DNA of 64,000 bases from Clostridium cavendishii DSM 21758. GTDB taxonomy: Bacteria > Bacillota > Clostridia > Clostridiales > Clostridiaceae. The notes beneath the pieces were generated by a model. It was not told the origin of the DNA, made no database searches, and worked only from the letters and a program-made list of their open reading frames with translations. Shown here piece after piece: positions 56,061 through 64,000 of this stretch. The DNA lies in contig NZ_FQZB01000019.1 of the NCBI RefSeq assembly GCF_900141845.1, positions 1 to 64,000 of the forward strand. The letters run 5' to 3'. The position numbers and the translations under genes are program-made. Positions within the stretch are counted from its first letter, which is position 1. Each line of letters opens with the position of its first letter.

Positions 56061-56972
56061 TTATTTAAATGCTTCTGGATGAAGTATTTTTGCTAATGCT
56101 TCTAAACCATCCGCTTGTCTTGGACCTTGTCTAGATAACATGTTGTCATCTATTTCAGCTACTTTACCAGCCTTTACTGCAGATAAATCTTTATATTTAT
56201 CTGCTGACATTAAGTTTTTCTTAGTATCAAATTTATCTGATACTACTATCATATCAGGATTATTTTCAACTATTTTTTCGAATGAATAATTCCATCCTTT
56301 AACATCTTTTGCTATATTGTCTCCACCAGCTTTTTCTATAATTTTCCCTATGAAGGTATCTCCTCCTGCTGTAAAGTCTTGTTTACCAAAACCAACCACA
56401 TAGTACATTTTGACTTTATTTGAATTCTTAACCTTAGCTTCAACATCTGAAACTTTTTTCTTCATATCGTTAACTATTTTTTCGCCCTTGTCTTTAGCAT
56501 CTACTAGTGTAGCAATATCAGTTATATTTTTGTATGCTCCATCAAAGTCCTCAGCTCCATAAAGAACTGCTACCTTAATTCCTAAATCTTCAATCTTTTT
56601 AACTGTTTCTTTAGGAAAATGTGCTCCTGCTATAAGTAAGTCTGGTTTAAGCGTTGTTATTTTTTCAATATTTGGTTCAGTTATTTTACCAACTGATTCT
56701 ACTTTTAAAGCTTCTTTTGGATAATCATCAAAGTCGCTTCTTCCAACTAAAGTCTTTTCTTTACCTAAAGCAAATAATGTTTCAGTAGCTCCTGGTGATA
56801 CACTTATTATTCTTTCTGGTGCCTTTTCAAGAGAAACTTCTCTATTATAAGAATCTGTAATTTTTATTCCTTTTTTTGCCTCTGTTTTATCTTCTTTTTT
56901 TGTACATGCCATTAAAGTAAATGTAAATAAAATTGCTATAAGAATTAATGACAATCTTTTAGTTTTTTTCAT
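56061..56972 (-). CDS. Corrinoid-type ABC substrate-binding lipoprotein (BtuF-like)
   Basis: 303 residues: lipoprotein signal with lipobox LMAC (Cys at about 23), a lysine-rich linker, then a two-lobe class III binding fold. Family strings: ERIISVSPGATETLFALG, GRSDFDDYPKEALKVESVG, LKPDLLIAG. It captures the ligand outside the membrane for the BtuCD pair. Cobalamin or other corrinoid is inferred from neighbours. It starts 57 bp after cbiA. Confidence 0.88.
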   Translation of the reverse strand: MKKTKRLSLILIAILFTFTLMACTKKEDKTEAKKGIKITDSYNREVSLEKAPERIISVSPGATETLFALGKEKTLVGRSDFDDYPKEALKVESVGKITEPNIEKITTLKPDLLIAGAHFPKETVKKIEDLGIKVAVLYGAEDFDGAYKNITDIATLVDAKDKGEKIVNDMKKKVSDVEAKVKNSNKVKMYYVVGFGKQDFTAGGDTFIGKIIEKAGGDNIAKDVKGWNYSFEKIVENNPDMIVVSDKFDTKKNLMSADKYKDLSAVKAGKVAEIDDNMLSRQGPRQADGLEALAKILHPEAFK

Positions 56973-57029
56973 AACTAAATCATCCTTTCATTTTTTTACT
57001 TTATATCTTAAAACTACATAATGTAGATT

Positions 57030-58397
57030 CTAATATCTTATTTTTTCATATGTTTTGTCTAAAAAATTACTTACAACATCTAAATTATTATAAAAATGAA
57101 TGTGTAAATAACTTGCTAATACATTTCCTTTTGAATATCCACCATTCCAAGATTTTATCTCTTCTCCTTGAAGATTTTCTTTTTTCATATAGTAAACACT
57201 TTTTTCATTTGATATAAACTTTGAGTGATGAAACTCATGACCTAAAATTCTATTATCTTTTTTAGCTATAAGATTATCTTCTTTAGCTATGCCTACACAA
57301 TATCCAAAGCTTTGTAAGTTTTTTGTCATTTTACTTTTACCTGCTAAAACTTTAGTCATTTCATATATATTTCCATTTAAATCTTCTATGGCTTCTCCTA
57401 GATACATAAGTCCACCGCATTCAGCATATATAGGCATTCCTTGTTCGTAAGCTTTTTTTATAGATTCTCTCATGCTTATATTTTTTTCTAAGTCATTTGC
57501 GAAAACCTCTGGATAACCTCCACCTATGTAAAGTGCATCACAGTTTGGAATCTGGCTATCTTTTAAAGGACTGAACTTAACTACATTAACACCTAATTCC
57601 TCAAGTAAATCTATATTATCTTCATAATAGAAGTTAAAAGCTTTATCATAAGCTACTCCTAAAGTTATTCCTTCATAACTTTTAAGATTAACTTCAAAAG
57701 TTGATTTTAATTCTTCACTTTCTGAAATTTTAACAACTTCATCTATATCTATGTATTTTTCTAATTCATTTGCTAAACTATCTAATTTACTATCCAGATC
57801 TTGCATCTCTAAAGCTTGAATTAATCCCAAATGCCTACTTTCTATTGAAAAATCAAGATTTTTGGGCATATAGCCAAGTACCTTAACTCCAGTATATTTT
57901 TCTACTGATTCCTTAATTAAATTAAAGTGAGATTCTGATGAAAGCTTATTAACAATTACGCCTTTAAGATTTACATCTTCATCTATACTTTTATATCCAA
58001 GTACTAGAGCTGCAGCTGAAGAACTCATATTACTGCCATCTATAACAAGAATTACAGGTGCTTTAAGTAACTTAGACATATAAGATGTACTATGACTATC
58101 TATATCTGTACCATATCCATCATAAAGCCCCATAACCCCTTCAACTATTGAAATATCTGAATTTTTACTGTTTTTGTTAAATAAATATTTTATCTTCTCT
58201 TCCGTTAACATATATGAATCAAGATTTCTAGACTTTCTATTAGCTGCAAAACTATGATAAGCAGTATCTATATAATCAGGTCCAATCTTAAATGGTTGAA
58301 CTTTTAAATTTCTATTTTTAATAGCTCTCATAAGTCCTATAGAAAGTGTTGTTTTTCCAACACCACTACTTGTTCCCGCTATTACTACCTTTTTCAT
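57030..58397 (-). CDS. cbiA: Cobyrinate a,c-diamide synthase
   Basis: 455 residues. ATP-binding domain with GTSSGVGKTT, then PFKIGPDYIDTAYHS and EGVMGLYDGYG, typical of CbiA/CobB. The C-terminal glutamine amidotransferase domain has the nucleophile in YAECGGLMYLG and a His in SYLHIHF. It amidates the a and c side chains of cobyrinate. It lies 116 bp after cbiB in the same cluster. The next gene is the uptake binding protein. Confidence 0.95.
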   Translation of the reverse strand: MKKVVIAGTSSGVGKTTLSIGLMRAIKNRNLKVQPFKIGPDYIDTAYHSFAANRKSRNLDSYMLTEEKIKYLFNKNSKNSDISIVEGVMGLYDGYGTDIDSHSTSYMSKLLKAPVILVIDGSNMSSSAAALVLGYKSIDEDVNLKGVIVNKLSSESHFNLIKESVEKYTGVKVLGYMPKNLDFSIESRHLGLIQALEMQDLDSKLDSLANELEKYIDIDEVVKISESEELKSTFEVNLKSYEGITLGVAYDKAFNFYYEDNIDLLEELGVNVVKFSPLKDSQIPNCDALYIGGGYPEVFANDLEKNISMRESIKKAYEQGMPIYAECGGLMYLGEAIEDLNGNIYEMTKVLAGKSKMTKNLQSFGYCVGIAKEDNLIAKKDNRILGHEFHHSKFISNEKSVYYMKKENLQGEEIKSWNGGYSKGNVLASYLHIHFYNNLDVVSNFLDKTYEKIRY

Positions 58398-58513
58398 AAA
58401 ATTAATCTCCTTTTCAGCTCAAAGTGGCAAATCCTAATATGAAAATTATTTTATTTAATTTTTTAAGCTTCTACATTTAAGCTCTAAATTACTAAATCAA
58501 ACCTCTCAACTTT

Positions 58514-59467
58514 TTACAAATATACTATTACTCCAATTAATAACATTAAAATAGTTGAACCATAAAGTAACTTTATGGAAGATAGAATATGTTTAAAATT
58601 TACCTTTTCTATTTCATCTCCAATATAAGGTTTTTCAACTATCTTTCCAAAATAGTAATTTGGTCCACCCAGTCTTATATTTAAAGCTCCAGCTCCAGCA
58701 GCTTCTGGATGTGCTGAGTTTGGACTTTTATGCTTTAACCTATCTCTAAAAAATACCTTAAAAGAATTTCTAAAGTTAAATCCCAATAATAATGAAGCTA
58801 CACTTATTAATAAACCTGATAATCTTGCTGGTATAAAATTAACTAAATCATCTAACTTCGCTGAGAAAAATCCTAAGTCTTCATACTTTTCGTTCTTATA
58901 TCCAACCATTGAATCTAATGTATTTATAGCCTTATAAACTAACGCTAAAGGTGCTCCAAATATAAAAATAAAAAACATAGGTGCTATTATTCCATCGGAT
59001 ACATTTTCTAATATAGTTTCTACTGTAGCCCTTGTTATTCCCTCTTCATCTAAACTTTTAGTATCCCTAGATACAAGATAGGAAACTCTTTCTCTAGCTA
59101 AATCTACATCCTCATCCTTTAACGCCTTATATACCTTATAGCCTTCATTTGCTAAACAACGAGGCGCTATTGAAGTCCATAAAATTATTACATTTAAAAA
59201 GTGATATAAATAAATGTTAATACTAAAAGCTAGCTTTAATAAAAAATACACTATAAAAAAAGTTGCTAAGACAGTAGTTATCCCTAATAATGGTCCATAA
59301 AAATATCTAAGTGCTTTCTTACTTCTTTCTTTTTTTCTTATTTGTTTTTCAAAAAATCTTATAAATTTACCTATAAATCTTACTGGATGAGGAAAATTAT
59401 AAGGATCTCCTAAAATACAATCTAATAAGAATGCAAGTAAAATATCTATTATATAAATAGAATACAT
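58514..59467 (-). CDS. cbiB: Adenosylcobinamide-phosphate synthase
   Basis: 317-residue membrane enzyme with four to five spans. Identity is shown by LLDCILGDPYNFPHPVRFIGK, RDTKSLDEEGITRATVETILENVSDG and HKSPNSAHPEAAGAGALNIRLGG. It joins aminopropanol (phosphate) to cobyric acid. Start overlaps the cbiP stop by one base (TAATG). Confidence 0.95.
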   Translation of the reverse strand: MYSIYIIDILLAFLLDCILGDPYNFPHPVRFIGKFIRFFEKQIRKKERSKKALRYFYGPLLGITTVLATFFIVYFLLKLAFSINIYLYHFLNVIILWTSIAPRCLANEGYKVYKALKDEDVDLARERVSYLVSRDTKSLDEEGITRATVETILENVSDGIIAPMFFIFIFGAPLALVYKAINTLDSMVGYKNEKYEDLGFFSAKLDDLVNFIPARLSGLLISVASLLLGFNFRNSFKVFFRDRLKHKSPNSAHPEAAGAGALNIRLGGPNYYFGKIVEKPYIGDEIEKVNFKHILSSIKLLYGSTILMLLIGVIVYL

Positions 59468-60945
59468 TAAACGCCTTCCTCCATTATCTTATGTATTTTT
59501 TCCATATCTAAAGATTCTCTTACTATATCTGCAAGCTTATGGTATTCTTCATTTTTATGCTCTAAATAATTTATAATCTCTGTTTCTAATGGAATATTAA
59601 ACTTTTCTCTTATCATATTTAGATATCTTAAAGTAAATTCTCCATTATCAAAGATTCCATGATAATAAGTTCCTATTATTCTTCCCTCACTATCTACATT
59701 ACCATCTATATTAGCTTCCTCCTTGTCTTGACTAATGAAATGTCTACTATTCTTATTTACCTTAGTTCTTCCCATATGGATTTCATAGCCTGTAACTTCA
59801 GTATTAAAAAGGCTTTCTCTTCCCTTAGAAATAACTGTTTCTTTTTCATTAATAAATTCTGTTTCAATATCTAAAAGACCTAACCCTGCATCTTCTTTTA
59901 AACTAGTTTCAACTCCAGCTTTATCTATTATTGTTTTACCTAGTATTTGATATCCTCCACAGATTCCAAATACGAACTTTCCACCTTTAGCTGCCTTTTT
60001 GATTTTCTCATCCATACCACTTTCTTTTAAAGCCTTTAAATCTCCTAAAGTGCTTTTACTTCCTGGTAGAATTATTAAATGATAATCTTCTAAACTTTCA
60101 TTAAGGTCAATAAAGCTTAAACTTACACCTTTATTTAAAGCTAGAGAATTAAAATCAGTAAAGTTAGACATATAAGGAAGCTTTATAACTCCTACCTTTA
60201 AAGCTCCTTCTTTAGTAAATTTATTAAAATCTACAACGCTATCTTCATCCTCAAGTTCAAGATTAAAATAAGGTACAACCCCCAAAACTGGTATTCCAGT
60301 TAAATCTTCAATTTGTTTAAGACCTGGCTCTAAAAGTTCAATACTTCCTCTAAACTTATTTATAATAAAACCTTTTATAAGTTTTCTCTCATCTTCTGGC
60401 AAAAGCATTACCGTTCCATAAAGTGATGCAAAAACTCCACCTTTATCTATATCTCCAACTAAGATTACTGGACTTTTAGCTATTTTTGCCATTCCCATAT
60501 TTACAAACTCATCACTTAAGTTTATTTCAGCAGGACTTCCAGCACCTTCAATTACTATTACTTCACTTTCCTTTTCAATATCTCTATAAACACCTTCAAC
60601 AGTTGACTTTAATTCTTTCTTAATATCAAAGTAATTTACTGCATCTAATGTATTCCAAACCTTTCCTAGAAGTACAATCTGAGAAGCTCTATCTGAAGTA
60701 GGCTTAAGTAATATTGGATTCATTTTAGCCGAAGGAGCTACTCCAGCAGCTTCCGCCTGCATTACTTGAGCTCTCCCCATCTCTTCCCCTTCTGGAGTTA
60801 CTCCTGAGTTTAAAGACATGTTTTGAGACTTAAAAGGTGTAACTTTTAAACCTTTTTCAGCAAATATCTTACATAAAGCAACGCATAATATACTTTTCCC
60901 AACAGTTGAGCCTGTTCCTTGTAGCATTATACTTTTAGCTTTCAT
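59467..60945 (-). CDS. cbiP: Cobyric acid synthase
   Basis: 492 residues. The N-terminal part has GTGSTVGKSILCVALC as P-loop and PFKSQNMSLNSGVTPEGEEMGRAQVMQAEAAG; the C-terminal amidotransferase has nucleophile in FGICGGYQILG and GTYYHGIFD. It amidates the b, d, e and g side chains of adenosylcobyrinate a,c-diamide. One-base overlap with cbiB downstream. Called cobQ in aerobic-pathway naming. Confidence 0.96.
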   Translation of the reverse strand: MKAKSIMLQGTGSTVGKSILCVALCKIFAEKGLKVTPFKSQNMSLNSGVTPEGEEMGRAQVMQAEAAGVAPSAKMNPILLKPTSDRASQIVLLGKVWNTLDAVNYFDIKKELKSTVEGVYRDIEKESEVIVIEGAGSPAEINLSDEFVNMGMAKIAKSPVILVGDIDKGGVFASLYGTVMLLPEDERKLIKGFIINKFRGSIELLEPGLKQIEDLTGIPVLGVVPYFNLELEDEDSVVDFNKFTKEGALKVGVIKLPYMSNFTDFNSLALNKGVSLSFIDLNESLEDYHLIILPGSKSTLGDLKALKESGMDEKIKKAAKGGKFVFGICGGYQILGKTIIDKAGVETSLKEDAGLGLLDIETEFINEKETVISKGRESLFNTEVTGYEIHMGRTKVNKNSRHFISQDKEEANIDGNVDSEGRIIGTYYHGIFDNGEFTLRYLNMIREKFNIPLETEIINYLEHKNEEYHKLADIVRESLDMEKIHKIMEEGV

Positions 60946-61027
60946 CTAAATCTCACCTCTTCCCGTTATTCGTTATTATCCAGAAACATACGAAACAACC
61001 TTATCAGACATAATATTCTAAAATTTC

Positions 61028-61612
61028 TTACTTGTTTATTTCCTCAACTATAGCCATATCATCGTATACTGAAAGTAAACTATAACACCCATGATAAACA
61101 TTTATATTATAAAAGCCATCTATATCCATTTTTAACAATTCACAAATTATAGCTCTTATAGTTCCTCCATGAGCCACTATAGCTACTGTTTCTTCTGACT
61201 TTGACTTTTCATAAATAATTTTAATTACTTTAGATACCCTTAAATAAAATGAATTAAATCCTTCTCCTTTAGGAAATATAAAGTCCTTATAACTATTTAA
61301 AAACTTACTATATTCTTCACTATAACTTTCTGATATCTTTTTATAATTTAAGCCTTCCCATAAGCCAAAATCTATTTCTCTCAGTTCTTCTATATATTCT
61401 CTATTCTCTTTATCAAAGATAATCTCTGCACTTTCTTTAGCTCTCTTTAATGGTGAAACATAGACCTTATCTACTTTTATGTTTTTTAGCTTTTCTTTCA
61501 CCTCTATGCACTGATCTTTACCTCTTTCACTTAAGCTTAAGTCAATTCTTCCTTGATAAATACCATCTTCATTTCCTTTAGTTTCTCCATGTCTAATAAG
61601 AATTAACTTCAT
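61028..61612 (-). CDS. cobC: Histidine phosphatase, probable alpha-ribazole phosphatase
   Basis: 194 residues of the phosphoglycerate-mutase-like superfamily. The phosphohistidine is in LILIRHGETKGNEDGIYQGRIDLSLSERG, the second conserved region is SPLKRAKESAEIIF, and the second His is in IVAHGGTIRA. The place between cobS and cbiP makes CobC (dephosphorylation of alpha-ribazole 5-phosphate) the best call. Without context it could be a general phosphatase. Confidence 0.8.
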   Translation of the reverse strand: MKLILIRHGETKGNEDGIYQGRIDLSLSERGKDQCIEVKEKLKNIKVDKVYVSPLKRAKESAEIIFDKENREYIEELREIDFGLWEGLNYKKISESYSEEYSKFLNSYKDFIFPKGEGFNSFYLRVSKVIKIIYEKSKSEETVAIVAHGGTIRAIICELLKMDIDGFYNINVYHGCYSLLSVYDDMAIVEEINK

Positions 61613-61661
61613 AATAAACTCCTATTCTACCAACTCATATTCTTAAAACTGATAAATCACT

Positions 61662-62414
61662 TTAAAAGTTTAATATATTTAAATTTGCTACAAAGCATAA
61701 TAAAACTATAGCTTCATTTAGTTCTATACTGGCCCCTAAAATATCTCCAGTTATTCCATCTATTTTTTTCTCTATATAATTTCTAAAGCCTATAGCAAAT
61801 AATAAAGCTACAAAATAAGCTATAAGGCCCCTAACTTCACCTATCAAGGCGCTACTTATAAAACCTAATATAAGTGCTATAAAAAAGGTTCTTTTTGAAA
61901 TCTTTCCTATAAACAAATCTCCTAAGCCTTCATGTTCTCTTGCATAACGTCTTTTATACATAAGAATAGTAACTACTGACCTCGCTATTATAGGTGAAAG
62001 AAGTATTGCTCTATACATACTATAATTACTTAAACTAGCTACACACGAAAATTTAAGCATTAAAATTACAATAAGCGCAATAACTCCAAAAGTTCCACTT
62101 CTACTGTCTTTCATTATCTCTAGAACTCTTTCTTTACTTCTACCTGAATATATCCCATCTACCGTATCACCAAGTCCATCTAAATGAAGACCTCCTGTAA
62201 TAACAGTATGAACTATAATTAAAAGTACTGCTGAAACTTGCGCACTAAATATCTTAGAGAATAGATAAATAGTACATAAATCAATTACGCCTATAACAAA
62301 TCCAACCAATGGAAAATACTTTACTGCATCAGCAAAATCTTCTCTATTAACTTCTAAGTTTATGTTTATTGGTATTCTAGTTAAAAACTGAAGTAACAAA
62401 ATAAAATTTTTCAT
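61662..62414 (-). CDS. cobS: Adenosylcobinamide-GDP ribazoletransferase
   Basis: 250-residue membrane enzyme. Conserved region HTVITGGLHLDGLGDTVDGIYSG contains the Asp motif, and LLQFLTRIPI is at the N-terminus. It joins alpha-ribazole to adenosylcobinamide-GDP, the last main step of nucleotide-loop assembly. One-base overlap with cobU upstream (TAATG). Confidence 0.95.
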   Translation of the reverse strand: MKNFILLLQFLTRIPININLEVNREDFADAVKYFPLVGFVIGVIDLCTIYLFSKIFSAQVSAVLLIIVHTVITGGLHLDGLGDTVDGIYSGRSKERVLEIMKDSRSGTFGVIALIVILMLKFSCVASLSNYSMYRAILLSPIIARSVVTILMYKRRYAREHEGLGDLFIGKISKRTFFIALILGFISSALIGEVRGLIAYFVALLFAIGFRNYIEKKIDGITGDILGASIELNEAIVLLCFVANLNILNF

Positions 62415-62950
62415 TATTTAATCTTCACTCCTATACCTGAAACCACCAAATATACTTCTTCACTTTCTCTTGCTAAGTATTGATTTACTCTTCCAGCTAT
62501 ATCTCTAAACTCCCTAGCAAGTCTATTTTCTGGAACTATACCAGCCCCTACTTCGTTTGTTATTAATACTACTTTGCTATTAACCTTCTTAAGCTCTTCC
62601 ACAAGTGATTTCATTTCCTTCATAATATCTTTTTCTAACGTTACATAATCAATTTCTCTTTCTTCATCAAAATTTTCAAGCATTAAATTAGAAATCATTA
62701 TGGTTATACATTCTAGGATAATTCCATCATACTTCTTATCACGCTTAGATATTTTTGCTCCTAAGTCTTTATATTCCTCTAAAGTATCCCAACTACTAGG
62801 TCTATCTTCTTGATGCTTTTTCACCCTACTCTTCATTTCATCATCAAAAGGAATAGATGTCGCTATATATAAAACATTATCTTTGTCTTTTAACAAACTT
62901 TCTCCAAAGCTTGATTTTCCACTTCTAGCTCCACCTGTAACAAGTATCAT
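62414..62950 (-). CDS. cobU: Adenosylcobinamide kinase / guanylyltransferase
   Basis: 178 residues. P-loop VTGGARSGKSSFGE, IATSIPFDDEMKSRVKKHQEDRP with the guanylylation His, and VLITNEVGAGIVPENRLAREFRDIAG. It phosphorylates adenosylcobinamide and transfers GMP. Translationally coupled to cobS. Confidence 0.96.
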   Translation of the reverse strand: MILVTGGARSGKSSFGESLLKDKDNVLYIATSIPFDDEMKSRVKKHQEDRPSSWDTLEEYKDLGAKISKRDKKYDGIILECITIMISNLMLENFDEEREIDYVTLEKDIMKEMKSLVEELKKVNSKVVLITNEVGAGIVPENRLAREFRDIAGRVNQYLARESEEVYLVVSGIGVKIK

Positions 62951-63062
62951 CTAAGTTTCACTCCAATCTATTAATATTTTGATATATATTAAAACACTGT
63001 TTTTCTATTAATCACAATCCCCATAAAAACTCAAGGCAAGCAACCTTTTAATTGTCTAATCT

Positions 63063-64000
63063 TTATAGTTTAATATTATTTATAGCTTTTAAAAACAACT
63101 CATTATTTCTTCTATCCTTAATAGCAAACCTAACATAAGTATCATCTAAGCCTCTAAAATTAGAAGCCTTCCTTATAACATATCCTTGCTTTAAGCATTC
63201 TTCATAAAGATCGGTACCTGTTACACCTTTAAGTTTTACAAGTATAAAATTACAATTAGTTTCATAAACTTCTTCTACAAAACTAAGAGTACTTAACTTA
63301 TCTTTAAAGAATATCAACTCTTCATTTATCCATTTTTTAGTTTTAGCTATATATTTTTCATCATTAAATGAGCATATAGCTGCATGCTCTCCAAAAGTAT
63401 TTACATTCCATGGGTTTTGGCTCTCACACATAAGCTTAATCATGTTTTTATTAGAACTTATTCCATAACCAAATCTAACACCTGGCATTCCAAAGAACTT
63501 TGTTATTGCTCTTACTATAAAAAGTGATTTATAAGTTTTTATAAGCTTAGTTAAGCTCTTGTTTTCACCCATAAACTCTACAAAAGCCTCATCAACTATT
63601 ACTGATTTATTATTAGCTTCTGCATAGTCTAATATCTCTTTAAATCTATCTATATCAATCCTATTTCCTACTGGATTATTAGGATTTCCTAGTATCATAC
63701 CATTACAATTTTTAAATTTTTCTAATATATCATCATACCCATATTCAAAATTATCATTTAGAAAAGAATATTCTACACTTTGGCACCATTTATGACCTAA
63801 TTCTTCATATTCAATAAATGAAGGAACTACTATTAATAACTTGTTTATAGATCTTATAAATATTTCTAATACTTCTGATGCTCCATTACCTAAAAGTAAT
63901 TCATCTTCTTCCAATGTAACTTTTTCATATTTGAAGTGATAATCTATTATGCTTTGTTTAAGTTTTCTATATTTATAATCTGGATACCTAACTGTAAGAT
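63063..64000 (-). CDS. cobD: Threonine-phosphate decarboxylase-like PLP enzyme, N-terminus outside window
   Basis: Partial. The reading frame continues without a stop to the window edge. An internal TTG at 63912-63914 is not the start, since homologous sequence (VRYPDYKYRKLKQSIIDYHF) precedes it. Aminotransferase class I/II fold: GNGASEVLEIF, LGNPNNPVGN, VDEAFVEFMG, the PLP lysine in RAITKFFGMPGVRFGYG, and the C-terminal YVRFAIKDRRNN. In cobalamin clusters this is CobD, which makes aminopropanol phosphate from threonine phosphate; histidinol-phosphate aminotransferase is the alternative but does not fit the context. 112 bp upstream of cobU. Confidence 0.85.
   Translation of the reverse strand, partial: LTVRYPDYKYRKLKQSIIDYHFKYEKVTLEEDELLLGNGASEVLEIFIRSINKLLIVVPSFIEYEELGHKWCQSVEYSFLNDNFEYGYDDILEKFKNCNGMILGNPNNPVGNRIDIDRFKEILDYAEANNKSVIVDEAFVEFMGENKSLTKLIKTYKSLFIVRAITKFFGMPGVRFGYGISSNKNMIKLMCESQNPWNVNTFGEHAAICSFNDEKYIAKTKKWINEELIFFKDKLSTLSFVEEVYETNCNFILVKLKGVTGTDLYEECLKQGYVIRKASNFRGLDDTYVRFAIKDRRNNELFLKAINNIKL

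Noticed and set aside
54049..56972. Iron-siderophore or heme importer
   Set aside because: Same protein family, but the continuous cobalamin gene block makes corrinoid the better substrate; kept as an alternative only.
63063..63914. Complete gene starting at the TTG at 63914
   Set aside because: Family-typical sequence continues upstream in frame to the window edge, so the TTG is internal and the gene is cut.

Overview
The window reads as chromosomal DNA of a low-G+C, spore-former-type Firmicute, most likely Clostridium sensu stricto (cluster I). The evidence is the strong A/T bias and AT-rich codon use, purine-rich Shine-Dalgarno sites (AGGAGG, GGGGGG), frequent TTG and GTG starts, a T-box leader in front of an ammonia-dependent asparagine synthetase, a kdp locus preceded by two tiny hydrophobic peptides, and a large oxygen-independent-type cobalamin cluster (CbiA, CbiB, CbiP, CobU, CobS). 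No rRNA, tRNA, CRISPR array, transposase or complete prophage is visible. Species cannot be named from the sequence alone.

Layout. 1-13.7 kb is an accessory stretch. It holds a GH18 chitinase, a TetR regulator divergent from an ABC exporter (ATPase plus FtsX-type permease) with a duplicated palindromic operator between them, a sortase-anchored purple-acid-phosphatase-like protein, small conserved proteins, a DUF5692-type membrane protein and a secreted four-repeat protein. Several short decayed reading frames lie between them. 14.2-17.1 kb is a YtrA-type GntR/ABC operon with a well-formed promoter and an overlapping operator, followed by a 107-bp imperfect palindrome and another gene remnant. 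17.7-24.3 kb carries a PpaX-like phosphatase, a giant surface protein with about seven 71-residue InlB-like repeats, a tail-collar (microcystin-dependent-type) protein, a GNAT acetyltransferase and two tandem secreted 105-residue paralogues.

24.4-34.1 kb holds the Asn T-box/asnA unit, then on the minus strand kdp (35-aa peptide, KdpF, KdpA, KdpB, KdpC) followed by a histidine kinase, a response regulator without a DNA-binding domain, and a GNAT protein in place of classical KdpD/KdpE. 34.6-46.4 kb has a transglutaminase-fold protein that lacks catalytic residues, a DUF1002 protein, a Cache-domain histidine kinase, a rhodanese, GtrA and isochorismatase-family proteins, the cysteine desulfurase/ThiI pair and a DUF2339-like polytopic protein with a poly-Asn tract. 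46.5-53.9 kb holds a diguanylate cyclase, a PAS-GGDEF-HD-GYP protein, a two-component system, a VOC protein and a VTT-family membrane protein.

54.0-64.0 kb is one minus-strand cobalamin block: CobD-like decarboxylase (cut by the window edge), CobU, CobS, CobC-like phosphatase, CbiP, CbiB, CbiA and a BtuFCD-type ABC importer. It covers the late steps from cobyrinate amidation through nucleotide-loop assembly, plus corrinoid uptake. Genes for corrin-ring synthesis and any B12 riboswitch would lie beyond 64 kb. The themes that recur are cell-surface display, signal transduction (three histidine kinases, two response regulators, two c-di-GMP enzymes) and tightly packed transcription units bounded by clear intrinsic terminators.
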